From contig CM060072.1 of assembly GCA_030533445.1 (NCBI GenBank), positions 13,862,375 to 13,926,374 on the forward strand: 64,000 bases of DNA, written 5' to 3'. Source of the stretch: Cyprinodon diabolis (taxonomy: Eukaryota > Chordata > Actinopteri > Cyprinodontiformes > Cyprinodontidae). Position numbers and translations under genes: made by a program. Shown piece after piece: positions 25,854 to 39,315 of the stretch (within the stretch, counting starts at the first letter, position 1; each line of letters begins with the position of its first letter). The notes under the pieces are model-generated. The model did no database searches. It was given only the letters and a program-made list of their open reading frames with translations, and was not told the DNA's origin.

Positions 25854-25892
25854 GGACATTTTTACAGTAAAGGATAATTGAAAATAGCAACA

Positions 25893-25979
25893 ACACACAA
25901 ACTCACACACTGATGGCAGCTAACTACATTGTAGTTGCAGCTGCCCTGGCGCCATGGGGCCCTCTGACCATAATCAGAA
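25893..25979. repeat. Dispersed repeat B, partial copy
   Basis: ACTCACACACTGATGGCAGC, CTACATTGTAG, GCTGCCCTGG and GGGCCCTCTGACCA match the longer copy at 53829-54048 in the same order and orientation. The family is common in fish genomes but I do not assign a class. Confidence 0.55.
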
Positions 25980-26054
25980 AGAGTTTGTCCATTTACATCT
26001 GCTTAAAACATTGCTTAAAGGATAAAAACAAAGACAGACCCAAATGGAAGGATC

Positions 26055-26350
26055 ATGACATCCATCCATCCACCCATTTTCTTTACATGCTTGTCCCGAG
26101 TGGGGTCGCGAGGGGTGCTGGTGCCTATCTCCAGCAGTCAATGGGCGAGAGGCAGGGTACACCCTGGACAGGTTGCCAGTCTATTGCAGGGCAACACAGA
26201 GACACACAGGACAAACAACCATTCATGCACACACTCACATCTAAGGACAATTTAGAGAAGCCAATTAACCTAACAGTCATGTTTTTGGACTGTGGGAGGA
26301 AGCTGGAGTACCCGGAGAGAACCCACGCATGCTCAGGGAGAACATGCAAA
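26055..26350. repeat. Dispersed repeat with CATC start
   Basis: The region starts with CATCCATCCATCCACCCATT and contains GGTCGCGAGGGGTGCTGGTG, CACCCTGGACAGGTTGCCAG, TTTTTGGACTGTGGGAGGAA and GAGAACATGCAAACTCCATG. I recognise this as a very common dispersed repeat of fish genomes. In reverse complement it would end in (GATG)n like a retroelement 3' end. The class is not assigned. Confidence 0.6.
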
Positions 26351-29300
26351 CTCCATGCAGAAAGACCTATATGACATATATAGGAATTTATGTTTTTATT
26401 AATATTTCCATATCAAAAAATGAAACTACATGTTTTTTGAGCAATCTAAGAGTAAAGAAACTAAAACTTGCCAAACCTAACTAAGTGGAAACTAAACTGG
26501 ACACTATTGTTCTGAAAGTTAGCAAACAGGCTGATCTATCAACTTAAAGTTTTGTTTCACAATAAGCTGTGCTCACCACACAAGGATATGAAATGAATCC
26601 AGTTAAAAATTTTAGAATGAAACTTTACTCATATAAAACATCATTTGGAGAAAAACTCAGCTTATTTAAGTAGCCTTACCTTGGCCTTCTCATGAACCTA
26701 GTGATACAGTTGCTCTACTATCTGTCATAAAGCATTCTGCTATGAAGTTTCAGTTACAAACCAAGGATCCTCCTCAGAAGAAGATTCATCTTCTGACTGA
26801 AAACCAGTAGGGAGAAAGAAAACTCTACAAACAGATGTGACTGTTTCTTAGCTGTGCACCATGTCTGGCGGTCATACCATCTGCCCCTCTGCTGTTCTCC
26901 ATCATTCCTCAGGGTCACGCTGTGGACAGAGTCAGAGCTCCAATGTTAAAATAATCTCGGCTCTGTGAGGACTCTGTGGGGGAAGGACATTTCTCTATGG
27001 TGTCTCGGCGTAGCAGGCGTCCTCTCAGGTCACCTGCGGCCTGCTCTCCATGTGTTCCTGCTCATCAACATTTGGAAATACATTTTTCTTTCTCCCTTCA
27101 TCTGTGCATCTGTAAAACTTTTTTATTACTTTTTTCTGATACACATACCTCTTTTTAGGCTATTGCTCAGATCTGCTATGTATTTTAACTGAATAAGAAT
27201 TTGTTTTATGAAAATATCTGTCCGGGTTTTAGTAATTTCAGCATTAACCATCAAGGTGATAAGAATGTACCTTTAGTCCAACTTGCTCTAGCTTTATGCA
27301 GCTTCTGTCTTTTATTTGTATGTTTGTCCAAATGATGTTTGTGTTGTTGGTCTGCTAACAGGACCGACAGACCCTTCTCTGGTTTCAGATTAATTCAGCT
27401 GCATGTTTCAGGGGATTAGAAGTCGTAGCCAGTCAGTCTAGACTGGTCTCCAGTTACAGTGAATGCACACAATGACTGGGACGCAGACACCATGGACAAT
27501 ATGCTTAATGGGTGGAGGACACACTGGTGGATTTTGGCTGTCTAAGACCCCTCTGGTGGACATCACATTCAGCAGTGAGCGGTACATGAACCCCTCTCAC
27601 TAGTTATGAAGTACTCACTGCATCAACACTGTCTTTTACGTTAGGCTACTTATGTCACTTTTTGAAGATGCAAAGGTAGTAAATAATTGAATATGCACTC
27701 ATGAAAAATACATTTTAGAGATTAAAAAAGCTGAAACTTTTCTTTGCCTTTTGAAATATTGCTTAGCTCTAAAACAAACATATCTAACTCTAATTATAAA
27801 ATATAGTTACTTTAGTTAAGAACATCCTCTGGTTTTGCATCATGTTTTCACATGGTGGTTTTAAGTTGATACTGAATTCAGCATCCTACTATAAAGTAAT
27901 AATAATGACAAACTCTCCCTTTAATTTTAGAATCTGCAGCATATCACTTTGATATCTTGAGGCATGTAATGTGTTGTGATCTAGCAGATCTAAGCTTATT
28001 TCTCACACAGTATTTTGTTTTATTTAGAATATATACAGTTAAGATCCCTCTTCAGATTCCAGGCTTCAAACAAGAATTCATGAAACTCAATGGATCACTA
28101 AGCATTAATTATCTGCACTCTAAGTGGATTTATCCCAAAACAATGAATCCCATATTCATCTACCGGTTTAAAAGTAGATGTATATTACCCATATTCTGAA
28201 GTTTAGATTATATTTTAAAGTACAAATCAGTGGATTATCAATAGTTTGGTTATCTTTTTTTGCAGGATAGAAAATGGATGAAGTTAGTAACTTCTTAGCA
28301 ACCATAACAACAGATATGTTTTCCTTTTAAAATTGGTAAACGTTGACATAAAACTTAAACTATTATATGTCAATTTTAGTCTGACTAAAGACAGATTTAA
28401 AAAAGCTTTGTTCCTAGTTTGTGCATGTGACAATGAGATACAAGTCATTATATTCAACTGGAATCCACTCAAATAAAAAAATCTGGAGATTAGAAATCTC
28501 AAAGCCAAATCTAGCTACTGCTACTGCTTTCCTTGTTGATGGCTACCAGCTATAAGGAACGGATGCACTTTAAGCAGTCAGTGGTTTAAAAAGGACAAGC
28601 TTTGGGCAAAACTTACATCAACATTAAGTGCACAGATCCAATGTGATGCACACCCACAAAGAAAACTGGAATATCTACATTAAACAGATTAACTTTGCAT
28701 TGTTATGCACGACCATCTGAACAATCAGCTGAATCTTTTTCCTCCAGGACCACCAGGTTTGTCCAAAAGCAATCACAGTAATGGGAGTCCTACAGCACTT
28801 CACAAAATTAAAGCTCTCCAGTTACCTGTGAAAAAATCATCCTATATGTAATAATTTCTTTCTTAGTAGATTTTGAATAGAGGAAAGATTAAAAAAGAAG
28901 GAAAATGGAAATAATGTGTGTGTTCCTCTGTTCATGTCTGTCAACCCAGCAGAGAAAAATTCAGATCCCTTCTATAAGCTGCTAATTGTGTGTCATTGTT
29001 CTGATGGACTTTGAACTCTGAGGGGTAATAGATGACACCCACGGCTGCTGTTTGCTCGACAGAGTGTGTGCGTGGAGAGGGGTAAAGCCTCAGGTCCCGA
29101 TGATACAAAAAGACGAGGCTTAAAGTGTCAAGACCCTGACACCCAAAACATGCAGACAAAGATGTACATGTGTGGCCTGAAAGAGCATGACACAGACACA
29201 CAGGCTAAAGGCTCTCGTGTGGAGGACATGCACACAAACACACAACCCCTCAAACCAAAGAAACTCCAGAAACGCTGTTCTAATCCATCTTCTGATGTTC

Positions 29301-29887
29301 TCCGTCACAGATGAAGAGCACCGGTTGGTCTCCACCTTTCTTTCTTCATAGGAGGATTTTCTGTGACATAATCCATCTTTAAAGGTGTTTTCTTACCTAA
29401 AGGAGCTGTGAATGTTTCCTTTTAAAATTCACCTTTTTATAAATCTTTACAGAACAAATAAGGGAACTATAATGGTAAGAATAAAATCCACCATTGTTAT
29501 GACCTGGTGGATTAGGTTTTGCTGTTTATATTCTATTACACCAAAATAGTGCTAAAAATACTGCTATGTTATAGCTACAATTCTATCCTCTGTTTATCCT
29601 AAATGTTTTTTAGGAGACTAAATATTTTTTAAGTAAAAGTTTTACTATTTTTACTGACATATTATTACTGATAAGGCTCCAAATCTGAAAAATGAGAATT
29701 AATAATTATTTTAAGAAAACACACTTAAACGCAGGATGTGAATATCTTTATCAAGGTACCCATCTTTGAAAAAGTAATGCTTTTAAATAAAGGTTAAAAT
29801 ACACATCATCCCTTTTGGTTCAGTCCAATTTGATTGAAAGTACCAGAATAATTGCTGACTACCTGAACAGATGACCTGACTGGCTAA
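26351..29887. other. Non-coding DNA without supported feature
   Basis: The small ORFs in this stretch are short, overlap on both strands and show no motif. No repeat was recognised. Confidence 0.5.
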
Positions 29888-30597
29888 CAGTGTTGGGTAA
29901 GTTACTTCCAAAAAGCAACAGATTTCATATTACAAGTTCCGTTTGTTAGACGCTAAAATGTTTCTTTACAATATTACCATCTGTGTAAAGGAATAACCTA
30001 CTGATTGCATTTTAGTTACTTTTGCCAAAATAAGGACAAGGCGTTACAAAATGAAGGTGTGAATAAATTTATCAAGAATTGCAAAGTCAGAAAAAATATT
30101 ATGAGATAGAATAATTAAACATCAAAAACCTTTATATGACACAAACTCTCTGTCTCTGCCTCATTTATTAGCTACTGGGTAAAGTGCAGCCACACAATGT
30201 TTAACAATAACAAAAGATTTCCATGAAATTAAACATGACAGAAGTTTATATATTTTTTTTAAATTAGCATAAATTGTAACATTAATTAGTGCGAGTATAG
30301 AAGCTTGGAAAACGTTGAACTGATTGTTGTAGCCATCTCGCAGTCTTCTTCTAATTTTAGAAACATCTTCTTCTTCTGATATAAAACAAGACTTCTAAAG
30401 AAAAAAAAAATGTATTTAATCTTTTGGCCGTGGGTTGTTTATTTCAAAACCAACAGTTAACATGTTACCCGTATTAGTAACAATAACAATTTTACCAATA
30501 TTTAGTCTGTAATAAATTAGATGACTCTGTTACTGCCTGAACATACTATATGACTATACGGTGTTATCTTATAGCACGGTACCTCCAACATCACTAA
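29888..30597. mobile_element. Decayed hAT-like MITE
   Basis: The left end CAGTGTTGGGTAAGTTACTT is the characteristic end of a widespread fish hAT-like MITE family. Near 30582-30595 the sequence CCTCCAACATCACT is a degraded inverted match. The interior has no coding capacity. The right border and the target-site duplication are uncertain. Confidence 0.5.
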
Positions 30598-31120
30598 CTC
30601 AGTAGCTAAGAACAGATCATTTAAGGCTGTGTTTCTCCATAAAAAAAAAATAAACAAATAAAGTATAATATTCTACATAATAAGCTTTAAAAAATGTTAA
30701 ATTTAATGTCTTTGCTTAATCCTTTGAACCCTGACATCAAATTCGGTTAATTTTAGTTGACAGTAAATATTTTCTCACAGCAGCAAAATAATCAAAATGA
30801 AACAAAATATCCATTCACTTATGAATGAGCATTTAGCACCATGCATAAAGCAACAGTAGGGAGAAAAATTCCCCTTTTACAGGAATAAACCTCTGGAAAA
30901 CTTTGCCCCAAGAAGTGACCAAAGCCCAGAAGGTTAAAAAAGCAAAGGTGTGGAAAAAATTGCACCAAATTTTAATTTATCTGAAACCAAGGTCTATTTA
31001 AGATTTTAGTTTTTTTTTTTTTTATCTGATTAAATTGGAGTAAATATGCTTACTTTGCTTCACAACTGTTGACTGAATTCTCAGGTTATAAGATGTTCAT
31101 TGTGTTTATTACAGTGAAAG

Positions 31121-31982
<862 letters not shown>

Positions 31983-32115
31983 TGTAGCTGTTAAGATCTT
32001 TGGAGTTTTGTTACAGAACATTTGTGAAAAAACAGCATTGTAATAGGCCGAGCAACACAGCAGATATTCTGAACATTTTTAAGCAGGGTTAGGTCATAAA
32101 ACAATATGCAAACAT
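31983..32115 (+). mobile_element. Tc1-like relic, 5' transposase region
   Basis: TTTGTTACAGAACATTTGTG, AACAGCATTGTAATAGGCCG and AAGCAGGGTTAGGTCATAAA align in order with the start of the transposase gene in the Tc1-like family of the 62-kb copy, where GTTAGAGAACATTAGTGAAC is followed by the start codon region. It is a short fragment with the rest missing. Confidence 0.6.
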
Positions 32116-34962
32116 CATGCATGTACAGTATTTGGAGTAGGACCCAAATGCAAACAGGAACAAGCTGTACAGCTGTGCTCTAACATAATTTAATATCATC
32201 AAAAAACTAATAAAAAGTGAAACATGTGAAGAGTAACAGGTAGAATAAAGGAGCAACAGAGGAACTGGTAGGCCAGTTGAAATATGGGGGCGGGTAACTG
32301 GAGGATCCAGCTAGGAAGAATTCTCAACTGGGAGCTTAAACACTGAAGGAAGTGAGGAAAATTACATTGGAAGCCATTGTGGTGCGGTGGAGCAGCTGAG
32401 GCAGAATGTAAGCAGTGAGGGTAGGAGGAGGAGACTAATTAAAGGTGGGCAACTGTACGATTTTTTGCCGTTTTCGGGCCGATTCTCCAACCATGCAAGA
32501 ATATTTCGGATTGGGCGGAGTTTCAGCCTCGTTGGGCTTCCTGCATCATTTAGTATGCAGGGGCTAACAACGGGTGCCTCTCACAACCACCTTCTAATCA
32601 GGAATCATAAGGTCGGGAGAAAATCAAAAAAGTTTGAAATTCAGATGGCCCTCATGAACTAATAAAGCTAAATTTAGAGAGCATTAAAAATAGGACAGTT
32701 ATTAAAACAGAGACAAGAAATAAACATAAATACCTGAGGATCATAATACAAAAATCATTTCAGAGACATCTGTTCAGTTTATCAATTAAATATGGAAAAG
32801 GTATGTCACACAACCACTGAGAAAGGGTTAATTCATTGCAGCAAAGTTCACAATTTTCAACTTGTATCGTTTTCCTTCCAAAACACTCCCCTGTGTTGGT
32901 GTTACATAAAACCCTAATGGTGGTTGTGACTTTAATAATCAAAAATATTTTATGTTTTTGCTCTCATCCACTGTCTGAAGCAGAAAGATACATATCAATA
33001 AGTATTTCTTAGTTTTAAATGATGTAATTGTCTTGTTTATGGCTGTTGTATTAACACAACTATCCATAAACAAATCACCAGTCCTTTTATCAAATCCAGT
33101 TTGAAGAAATGATGACAGCGCCCTGAGACATGTTTTAATAGTTCATTGTCAGCATTACTGCACCATCACACGCCTTCTTTGAGTCGCAGGAATGATCCGA
33201 ACGGTTTGGCTCAGAAACGCATGTTGAAAACTGTGCATGTTTCCACATGTAGGTGTTTGAATACAGAGGCAGGGTATAAAGATTCACAGAAACGCTGAGA
33301 TGAACTTGGGTCCCACTGCGAGACCTCACCCTCAGGTGAACCTTGATCTTCCAGCACCCTCCTCCTTCAGATTTGGGAGGGGGGACCTGGCGTCACCTGT
33401 CTGTCCCCGAAGGTGTCTGGACACCAAGGGGGGAAACTGCCTTCTCTCTGAAGAAAGGTTGGATCGCAATTAGCCAGAGGCCAACATCTACCTGACCTAT
33501 CATGGCTATCATGAAGAAGACTGAGGAGCTATGGCTGTGAATCCTCTTTTCAATGATGGAAACTTTTTTACATTTTTGTGGTCAGTTTGTTAAATGGGTG
33601 GTGATGCACCTTTTCTCCTCTGGTTCTTTCTCCTAAGTCACTGCCCTTCTTCTCCTTCAGCCCCTTTTCTTTTCTTCACTCTGGACCTCCCTTCATGCCA
33701 GACCTCCATGCTTTGATACCCTTCATTTACCATGTCAGCACTGATGACACACGTTTCTATTCATCTGCAACTTACTACTTTGTTGGAAGCCTTTTCCAAA
33801 TCAGGCAGCAACAAGCTCCAGCCCATTACTTCCTATTCAAAATTTTCTGCCTAATAGAGCCTGCAGACATTTAGCTGGCTGAATACTTGGTCTTCACAAA
33901 AGGATTCCTCCTTAGAGATCCCTGTTTACAAAGCCAGCAGAGAGGATAATTTGCCCAGAATGTGTTTAGGGAGATCTTGTCCTGTCAGAGGTGAAGTGTC
34001 TTTCATCTTTGGAAATAGATTAAACTCATTCTACCAGGGCACATGCTGCAGAGTATATCTTCACTGAGAAACTATGAAGTTTCTGCTGAAATATCTGGAA
34101 AAGATTGTGAGCATTACACATCAAAGTGCCCAAAGATCCTATTAACAACATTGCAAGAAAGCCTGACTTCCTGAAATGAAGATATAGTAGGGAAAAAAAA
34201 CAATAGATTAAGGAAGGAAAAAGAGAAGCTTATTTTTTTATCAATGAACAGGATATGCACCTATTATGTTAGAATGTTTAAATTAACAAAAAATTTCTAG
34301 CAACGGTTTTACATAGAGCCAAACGCCACCATGGCAGCAGCGTCTCTGACAAATACTTCTCTCTCTGGCTCTGAATCATCTGGGTCTAGTCCTCAAGCTG
34401 CACAGAATCGCTGTGAGCTTAATGATTTGCAGATACACAGAGTGAACAGAGCTGGAACCTTCAGGGCCGGAGTTTATCAGCTGGACCTGACCCCTTTGAT
34501 CTGGTCCACAGATTAACCATGGAGACAAAGAGAGGAAGCTCGTATGAGGGCAGAAGAAGTGACTTATATGTCATGTGTTTGAATATTTGTGTGGAGATGT
34601 TTGAGTGGTGAACGACCTCAGTGTAACCTCAAGACCCAGCTAGACCAATAAAGCCAGTTTACGACTGACCAGTGATGCATTACCTGACCCTGTTGTCCTC
34701 TTCCTCTTACAGGAAAAAAAAAAGCTGTTGTGTTTGCATTTTGTTCCATCATGTTAGAACTTTATTTATCTAATGCAGTTATGTATTAGCAGGATCTAGG
34801 GATGATGACATCAGGTATTCATAAAACTAAGCTGTACTGTACTGTACTACAGAACTTCTCTACTCCTATATTCAAAGTTCCAAATTAGATTTCTAAACAA
34901 TGTCAAAGGTCCTGGGACAAATGCTGAAGAGAAAATCTCTTTACGTAATATTTTTTTTTATT
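32116..34962. other. Non-coding DNA; GC-richer patch at 32430-32655
   Basis: Positions 32430-32655 are GC-richer, with retained CpGs and a 91-codon open frame lacking any recognised domain; they could be an old MITE fragment or a conserved element. At 34842-34858 GTACT is repeated. No gene is supported in the interval. Confidence 0.4.
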
Positions 34963-36047
34963 TAATTCAGTTTATTTATATAGCTCCAATTCACAAAAAA
35001 TGTCATCTCAAGGCACTTTGCAGAGACAATTCTATCAGATTGATTGATTCAAAAAACCAGTTGACTGCATCAACTCATTGACCCGAAGGCAATCCCCCAC
35101 ACAAAGCATGCATGTAGTGACAGTGGAGAAGAAAACTCCCTTTTAACAGGAGGAAACCTGCAGCAGAACCAGGCTCAGTGTAAGTGTCCATGTGCCGATG
35201 CCGACTGGGGTTCAAGTAGACAGACGGAGACATAGAAAAAGAAGCAGAGATACAAAAGCCAACAATCAACCAGCTCCACAGACAGCCCCGTCCAGGTAAC
35301 ACAGCCAGGCAGACGATCTCCGAGCCAGCTCCCATGTCAAAGGATGAAAGAGAGCACATCCAGCTAATCACAGTCAGAAAAAAAAGGACTACATTGAAAA
35401 AAAACAGACCAAGCTCCAACATCTATAAACAAAGGTTTTAATGGGAGCAGCACAGCTGATATTTCTCTCCAGGATGGTGTAACAGCCAAACAGGAACTGA
35501 CCAGATGAAGCTACTATGAGAAAAAGCAGAGAGAGCATGTTAGAGACTGAACTAACAGATTCTGCAGAATGGAAGAATAAAGATAGAATGAAGCAGAATG
35601 ATGAAAAATGGGCCCCTATGTCCTCCGGCAGTCTAAGCCTATAGCAGCATAACTATAGAGAAAACTCAGGATAACCTGAGCCACTCTAACTAAAAGCTTT
35701 ATTAAAAAGGGAAGTTTTAAGCCTACCCTTAAAAATAGACAGGGTGTCTGACTCACGAACTACAACTGGTAGTTGGTTCCACAGGAGAGGAGCCTGATAA
35801 CTAAAAGAGCTGCCTCCTATTCTACCCATTCTACTTTGGGAAATTCTAGGAACCACTGTAAACCTGTAGATTGTGAGCGAAGTGCTCTGTTAGGGATATA
35901 AGAAACAATCATATCTCTGATATAAGATGGAGCTTGGCCATTTAAGGCTTTATATGTGAGAAGGAGGATTGTAAATTCTATTCTGGATTTAGCAAGAAGC
36001 CAATGAAGAGAAGCCAGGATAGGAGAGATATGATCTCTGATTTTATT
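34963..36047 (-). mobile_element. L2/Rex1-like LINE, 3' part with ORF tail
   Basis: On the minus strand the element enters near 36047 with reverse transcriptase C-terminal coding sequence and runs through the ORF stop near 35690 into the 3' UTR. Its 3' end lies near 34963, and the tail reads ATAAACTGAATTAAATAAA. UTR landmarks match the + strand copy at 16845-17597. The 5' end is truncated. Its coding end is cut by the tandem duplication that starts at 35911, so the terminal 137 bp are repeated at 39316-39452. Confidence 0.75.
35691..36047 (-). pseudogene. LINE reverse transcriptase C-terminus
   Basis: The minus strand reads ISPILASLHWLLAKSRIEFT, LLTYKALNGQAPSYIRDMIV and NRALRSQSTGLQ. After a frameshift or small gap near 35817 it reads SFSYQAPLLWNQLPVVVRES, FKGRLKTSLFNKAFS and a stop. 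These are the standard C-terminal landmarks of L2/Rex1-type LINE polyproteins. Only about 115 codons survive, with at least one frame break, so it is non-functional. Confidence 0.8.
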
Positions 36048-39000
36048 TTTCATCTTTGTATTGATTTTGTTTTTCCTTGCAGAAGAAATTGCTCTTCATA
36101 CCTTTTATTGTTTCTTTTTGAACATTACCTATTTAATTTCATAAGACATTCTAACTTGATAAACTTCATGATTTATTTTTTTTCAAATAAAGTGTAGAAT
36201 AATAAAAATAAGGAATTTTTAATACAAGACCACACAGCAGATTCAAGACGACTGAAATAAAATTATAATCACAGACCATAACGCTGTCACCACCGTGTTT
36301 TCATCATGGGTGTTTATATCTTTACTCAGCTGTGTTGCATCTGTATCAAACTTACCTTCGGCTGTTATGGTGTTAAATCTCAGACCAGAATTCAGCTTCA
36401 TCTGGGTGTCTCAACATGTTAGTGAAGCCAAATTGAACAATGTTTCCTAAAACTGTTTATATCCACGTTTCTAAGACTGTTTCCTTAGAGAAGAAAACTG
36501 ACTTTGAATTGGTTATCATAATCACAATTTATAGTGTTTTACTTTCACCAAAGTGAAAGACATCTTCACCACAGCTGAAGACGTCATTGAGGCCACCCAC
36601 CACCGGCTGTGCATCACACAAAAACAACTAAACCTCCACGTTCATCTGCTGCTGACAGATGGAGCAAAAAACAGCTCTGACCTCAGATGATTCATTTAAA
36701 TCCATACTTGTTTGACTGAGAGGAAAATTTGATATACCCTAATTTTAAAACCGATTCCCAATGAAGAACTGCTGGCTGTTCCAGCAAATGCTTTACTCTG
36801 GTAAATAGAACAAAACCAGGAGAACAGAATCCAACCAGAACATTTGATGCTATTTTTTTTCTAGCAAAGCATGCAAGTTCTGAAAATAAATAAATAAAAT
36901 TAATCTTTCTTAATCTTGTACTTATACCATTGGTGTTATTTTTCTTGTATTGATAGTTTGTTTTAGAAAGGAATTCTGGTTTTGAAGGGTATTACTGTAG
37001 ATATATCTGAATGTAGGTATTATATTCAGGCAGAGGAAACCTTTAAGTATAATAACTTACACTAGTGCCTTTTGACTTTTAGTGACAGTCAGCCTACAAT
37101 GCAGGCATTAACAATTTATTTTTATTTAATTACCTTTTAAGTTGTTCTTTTAACCAAAAAGAAAGTGAGTTTGTATAATTTTTTACGTATTTAAATTACG
37201 ATACAAGTTTTAATCATAAAAGTTAAAGGTTTCAATAAGGTTTGAAACGTCTGCAGCCTTTTGAGTGGGAAGGGCCATTTTGAATGGCTGTTACTGTATA
37301 ATCACAGATTTTTATTAAATTTTATGTTGACATTGTGATACCAACAAAAGAACCCAAGATCTATCCCATTAACAAGCCTTATATCACAAGGTAGGTTAAA
37401 GACCGCATTGGGAAAAAACAAGCTTTTATGAACAATGATCGCCTACGATTAAAAGCTATACAAAAGGAGCTAAATCAGAAGTTTAAAAAAATAAAAGAAG
37501 ATCATAAGAAGGCTATTGACGACATTTTTATATCCGTGAACACAAAAGACTTGTGGAATTCCATCAAATTGCCTGTCAACATGAAACCTTCACAAAAATG
37601 TATCTATGCTGTGAATGAACTGGCTTAGCAAATGAACTGAATGGAATTTTAAATTGTATTTATTAATCCATTATTAAATACAGCAATTTGAAAATATACT
37701 TTTTAAAATTCTATTTCTAAATTGATATTTAAAATCCTCAATTCATAAATATGATCATCAATACATTTCCTTATCATGCATTTAAAAAGGTAACTCCTTA
37801 TTTCGTTTCTATTTTCTTGTTAAATTTAGATTCTAAAATACTTTTTGGAGTTAATTGTCTTTTTACTTTATCCTCCCCATTAACCTTCCAGTGACCAGAC
37901 TCCCTGATTGGTCATTTTGTGAACCAAGAAAGGCAGTCCAACAAATGAGACAGGTGCCTACATCTAATGAGCAATGTCATTGGTTTAACTGGCTTTCAGT
38001 GACCTCAGGAAACCTTAAAGGTCATGGTAAAGTTAAAGGGAGAGGGTAAACTAAAAAGAAAAAAATATAACTGCAAAAAGCATTTGAAAATGTGAGTTGA
38101 AAAAAAATGGAAAGGACATAAGGAATTACCTTTATAAATATGTGATTAGAGAAGTTATTTATGGTTTATAAAATTTGGATTTTAAATATAAATTTAGATT
38201 TAGACCAACTTTATTGTCATTTTGTACACAAAAAGTGTATACAGTGAACCCTCGCTGTAACGCGGTTCACTTTTCACGGTCTCGCTGCTTCACGGATTTG
38301 CATCAGGCATTTTTAAACTTTATTGTCGAACATAATCAATAGTGGCGTGTCGGTTTATAAGGATCTTTTGGCCCAGAAGAAAAAAGAGCGACAACAACTA
38401 CCGATAACTATGTTCTTCTCTCCAAAAAACACACCTGCACCGCAGGGTTTAGAAGAAAAAAACGACACAGAGCAGAGTCAGGATGCAGCGGCTCTATCAG
38501 AACAGCAGTGAAATACTGTACTGTACACGTCAGTCACTATTTGTCCTACTGTACTTTGTATTTTTTTTCATAATCATTTTTTATTTTCTCCCGTTCCAAT
38601 CCGTCACGGTGGGGCGGTGCTGATCGCAATATTAACTCTTCAGTTCGTATTGATGATTAAAATTATTACTTATTTATTGATAACTATATTATTTTACAGT
38701 ACAGTACAGTAGTAAAAAAACAAACAAAAAAAAACAGACAATAACAACGTCTATACTGTACTTTTATTTGTTAAACAAATGCTTGGGCCTGTAAAAAGTT
38801 TTTGTTGCTTGATTTCAATGTTGTATGGAATATTTCATTGTATAATAACTTTAAAAAAATAAAGGTTTCTACTTCACGGATTTCACCTATCGCGGGTTCT
38901 TTTAGGAACATAACCCCCGCGATAAACGAGGGTTTACTGTACATAACAAAATTTTGTCATTACAGCTCTCAAGATGTTTCCATTTCTAAAATGCAGCAGT

Positions 39001-39315
39001 AATAAATTTTAGAAAAAGGATTTGTAAAAATATTTTCAAATCGCAGTGTTTATTAATGGATTAATGAATACAGTTTACTGTATTGTTCCATAATTCAATT
39101 TAAAATGTAATATAGAAAACAGTTTCATAATTTAGATTTAACAGTTAAATTTAAAATGATTGTTTCTATTTTTCTGACTCTCCTGGTCCTCCATATTCTA
39201 GTAGTATTATTAAACAGAATAAATGCTCCTGTATTTGTTTGATACATTTTAGTCTATACTAGTTTTGGTTGTCTGTGGTTGTTTTTAATCAGTGATCTGT
39301 TGAGTTAAAGATGGC
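35911..39315. repeat. Tandem duplication, copy 1 (3,405 bp)
   Basis: The sequence from ATATCTCTGATATAAGATGG to GTTAAAGATGGC is repeated directly at +3,405. All segments I compared, including every open frame, are identical. A single shared C precedes each copy (35910 and 39315), giving at most 1 bp of microhomology. The unit contains the end of the LINE above, unremarkable AT-rich DNA and a Tigger-like MITE. No host gene lies inside. Confidence 0.95.
38242..38939 (+). mobile_element. Tigger/pogo-like MITE, copy 1
   Basis: A 698-bp element with TA on both sides (38240-38241 and 38940-38941). The left end CAGTGAACCCTCGCTGTAAC pairs with the right end, which in reverse complement reads CAGTAAACCCTCG and then TTTATCGCGG. 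These are Tigger-type ends. Inside, 38323-38511 keeps a 62-codon frame with SGVSVYKDLLAQKKKERQQ and LPITMFFSPK, resembling the C-terminal tail of pogo/Tigger transposases. It is an internally deleted, non-autonomous copy. Its flanks (TTTATTGTCATTTTGTACAC and AACAAAATTTTGTCATTACA) look like an older retroelement tail, so the insertion is probably nested. Confidence 0.8.
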
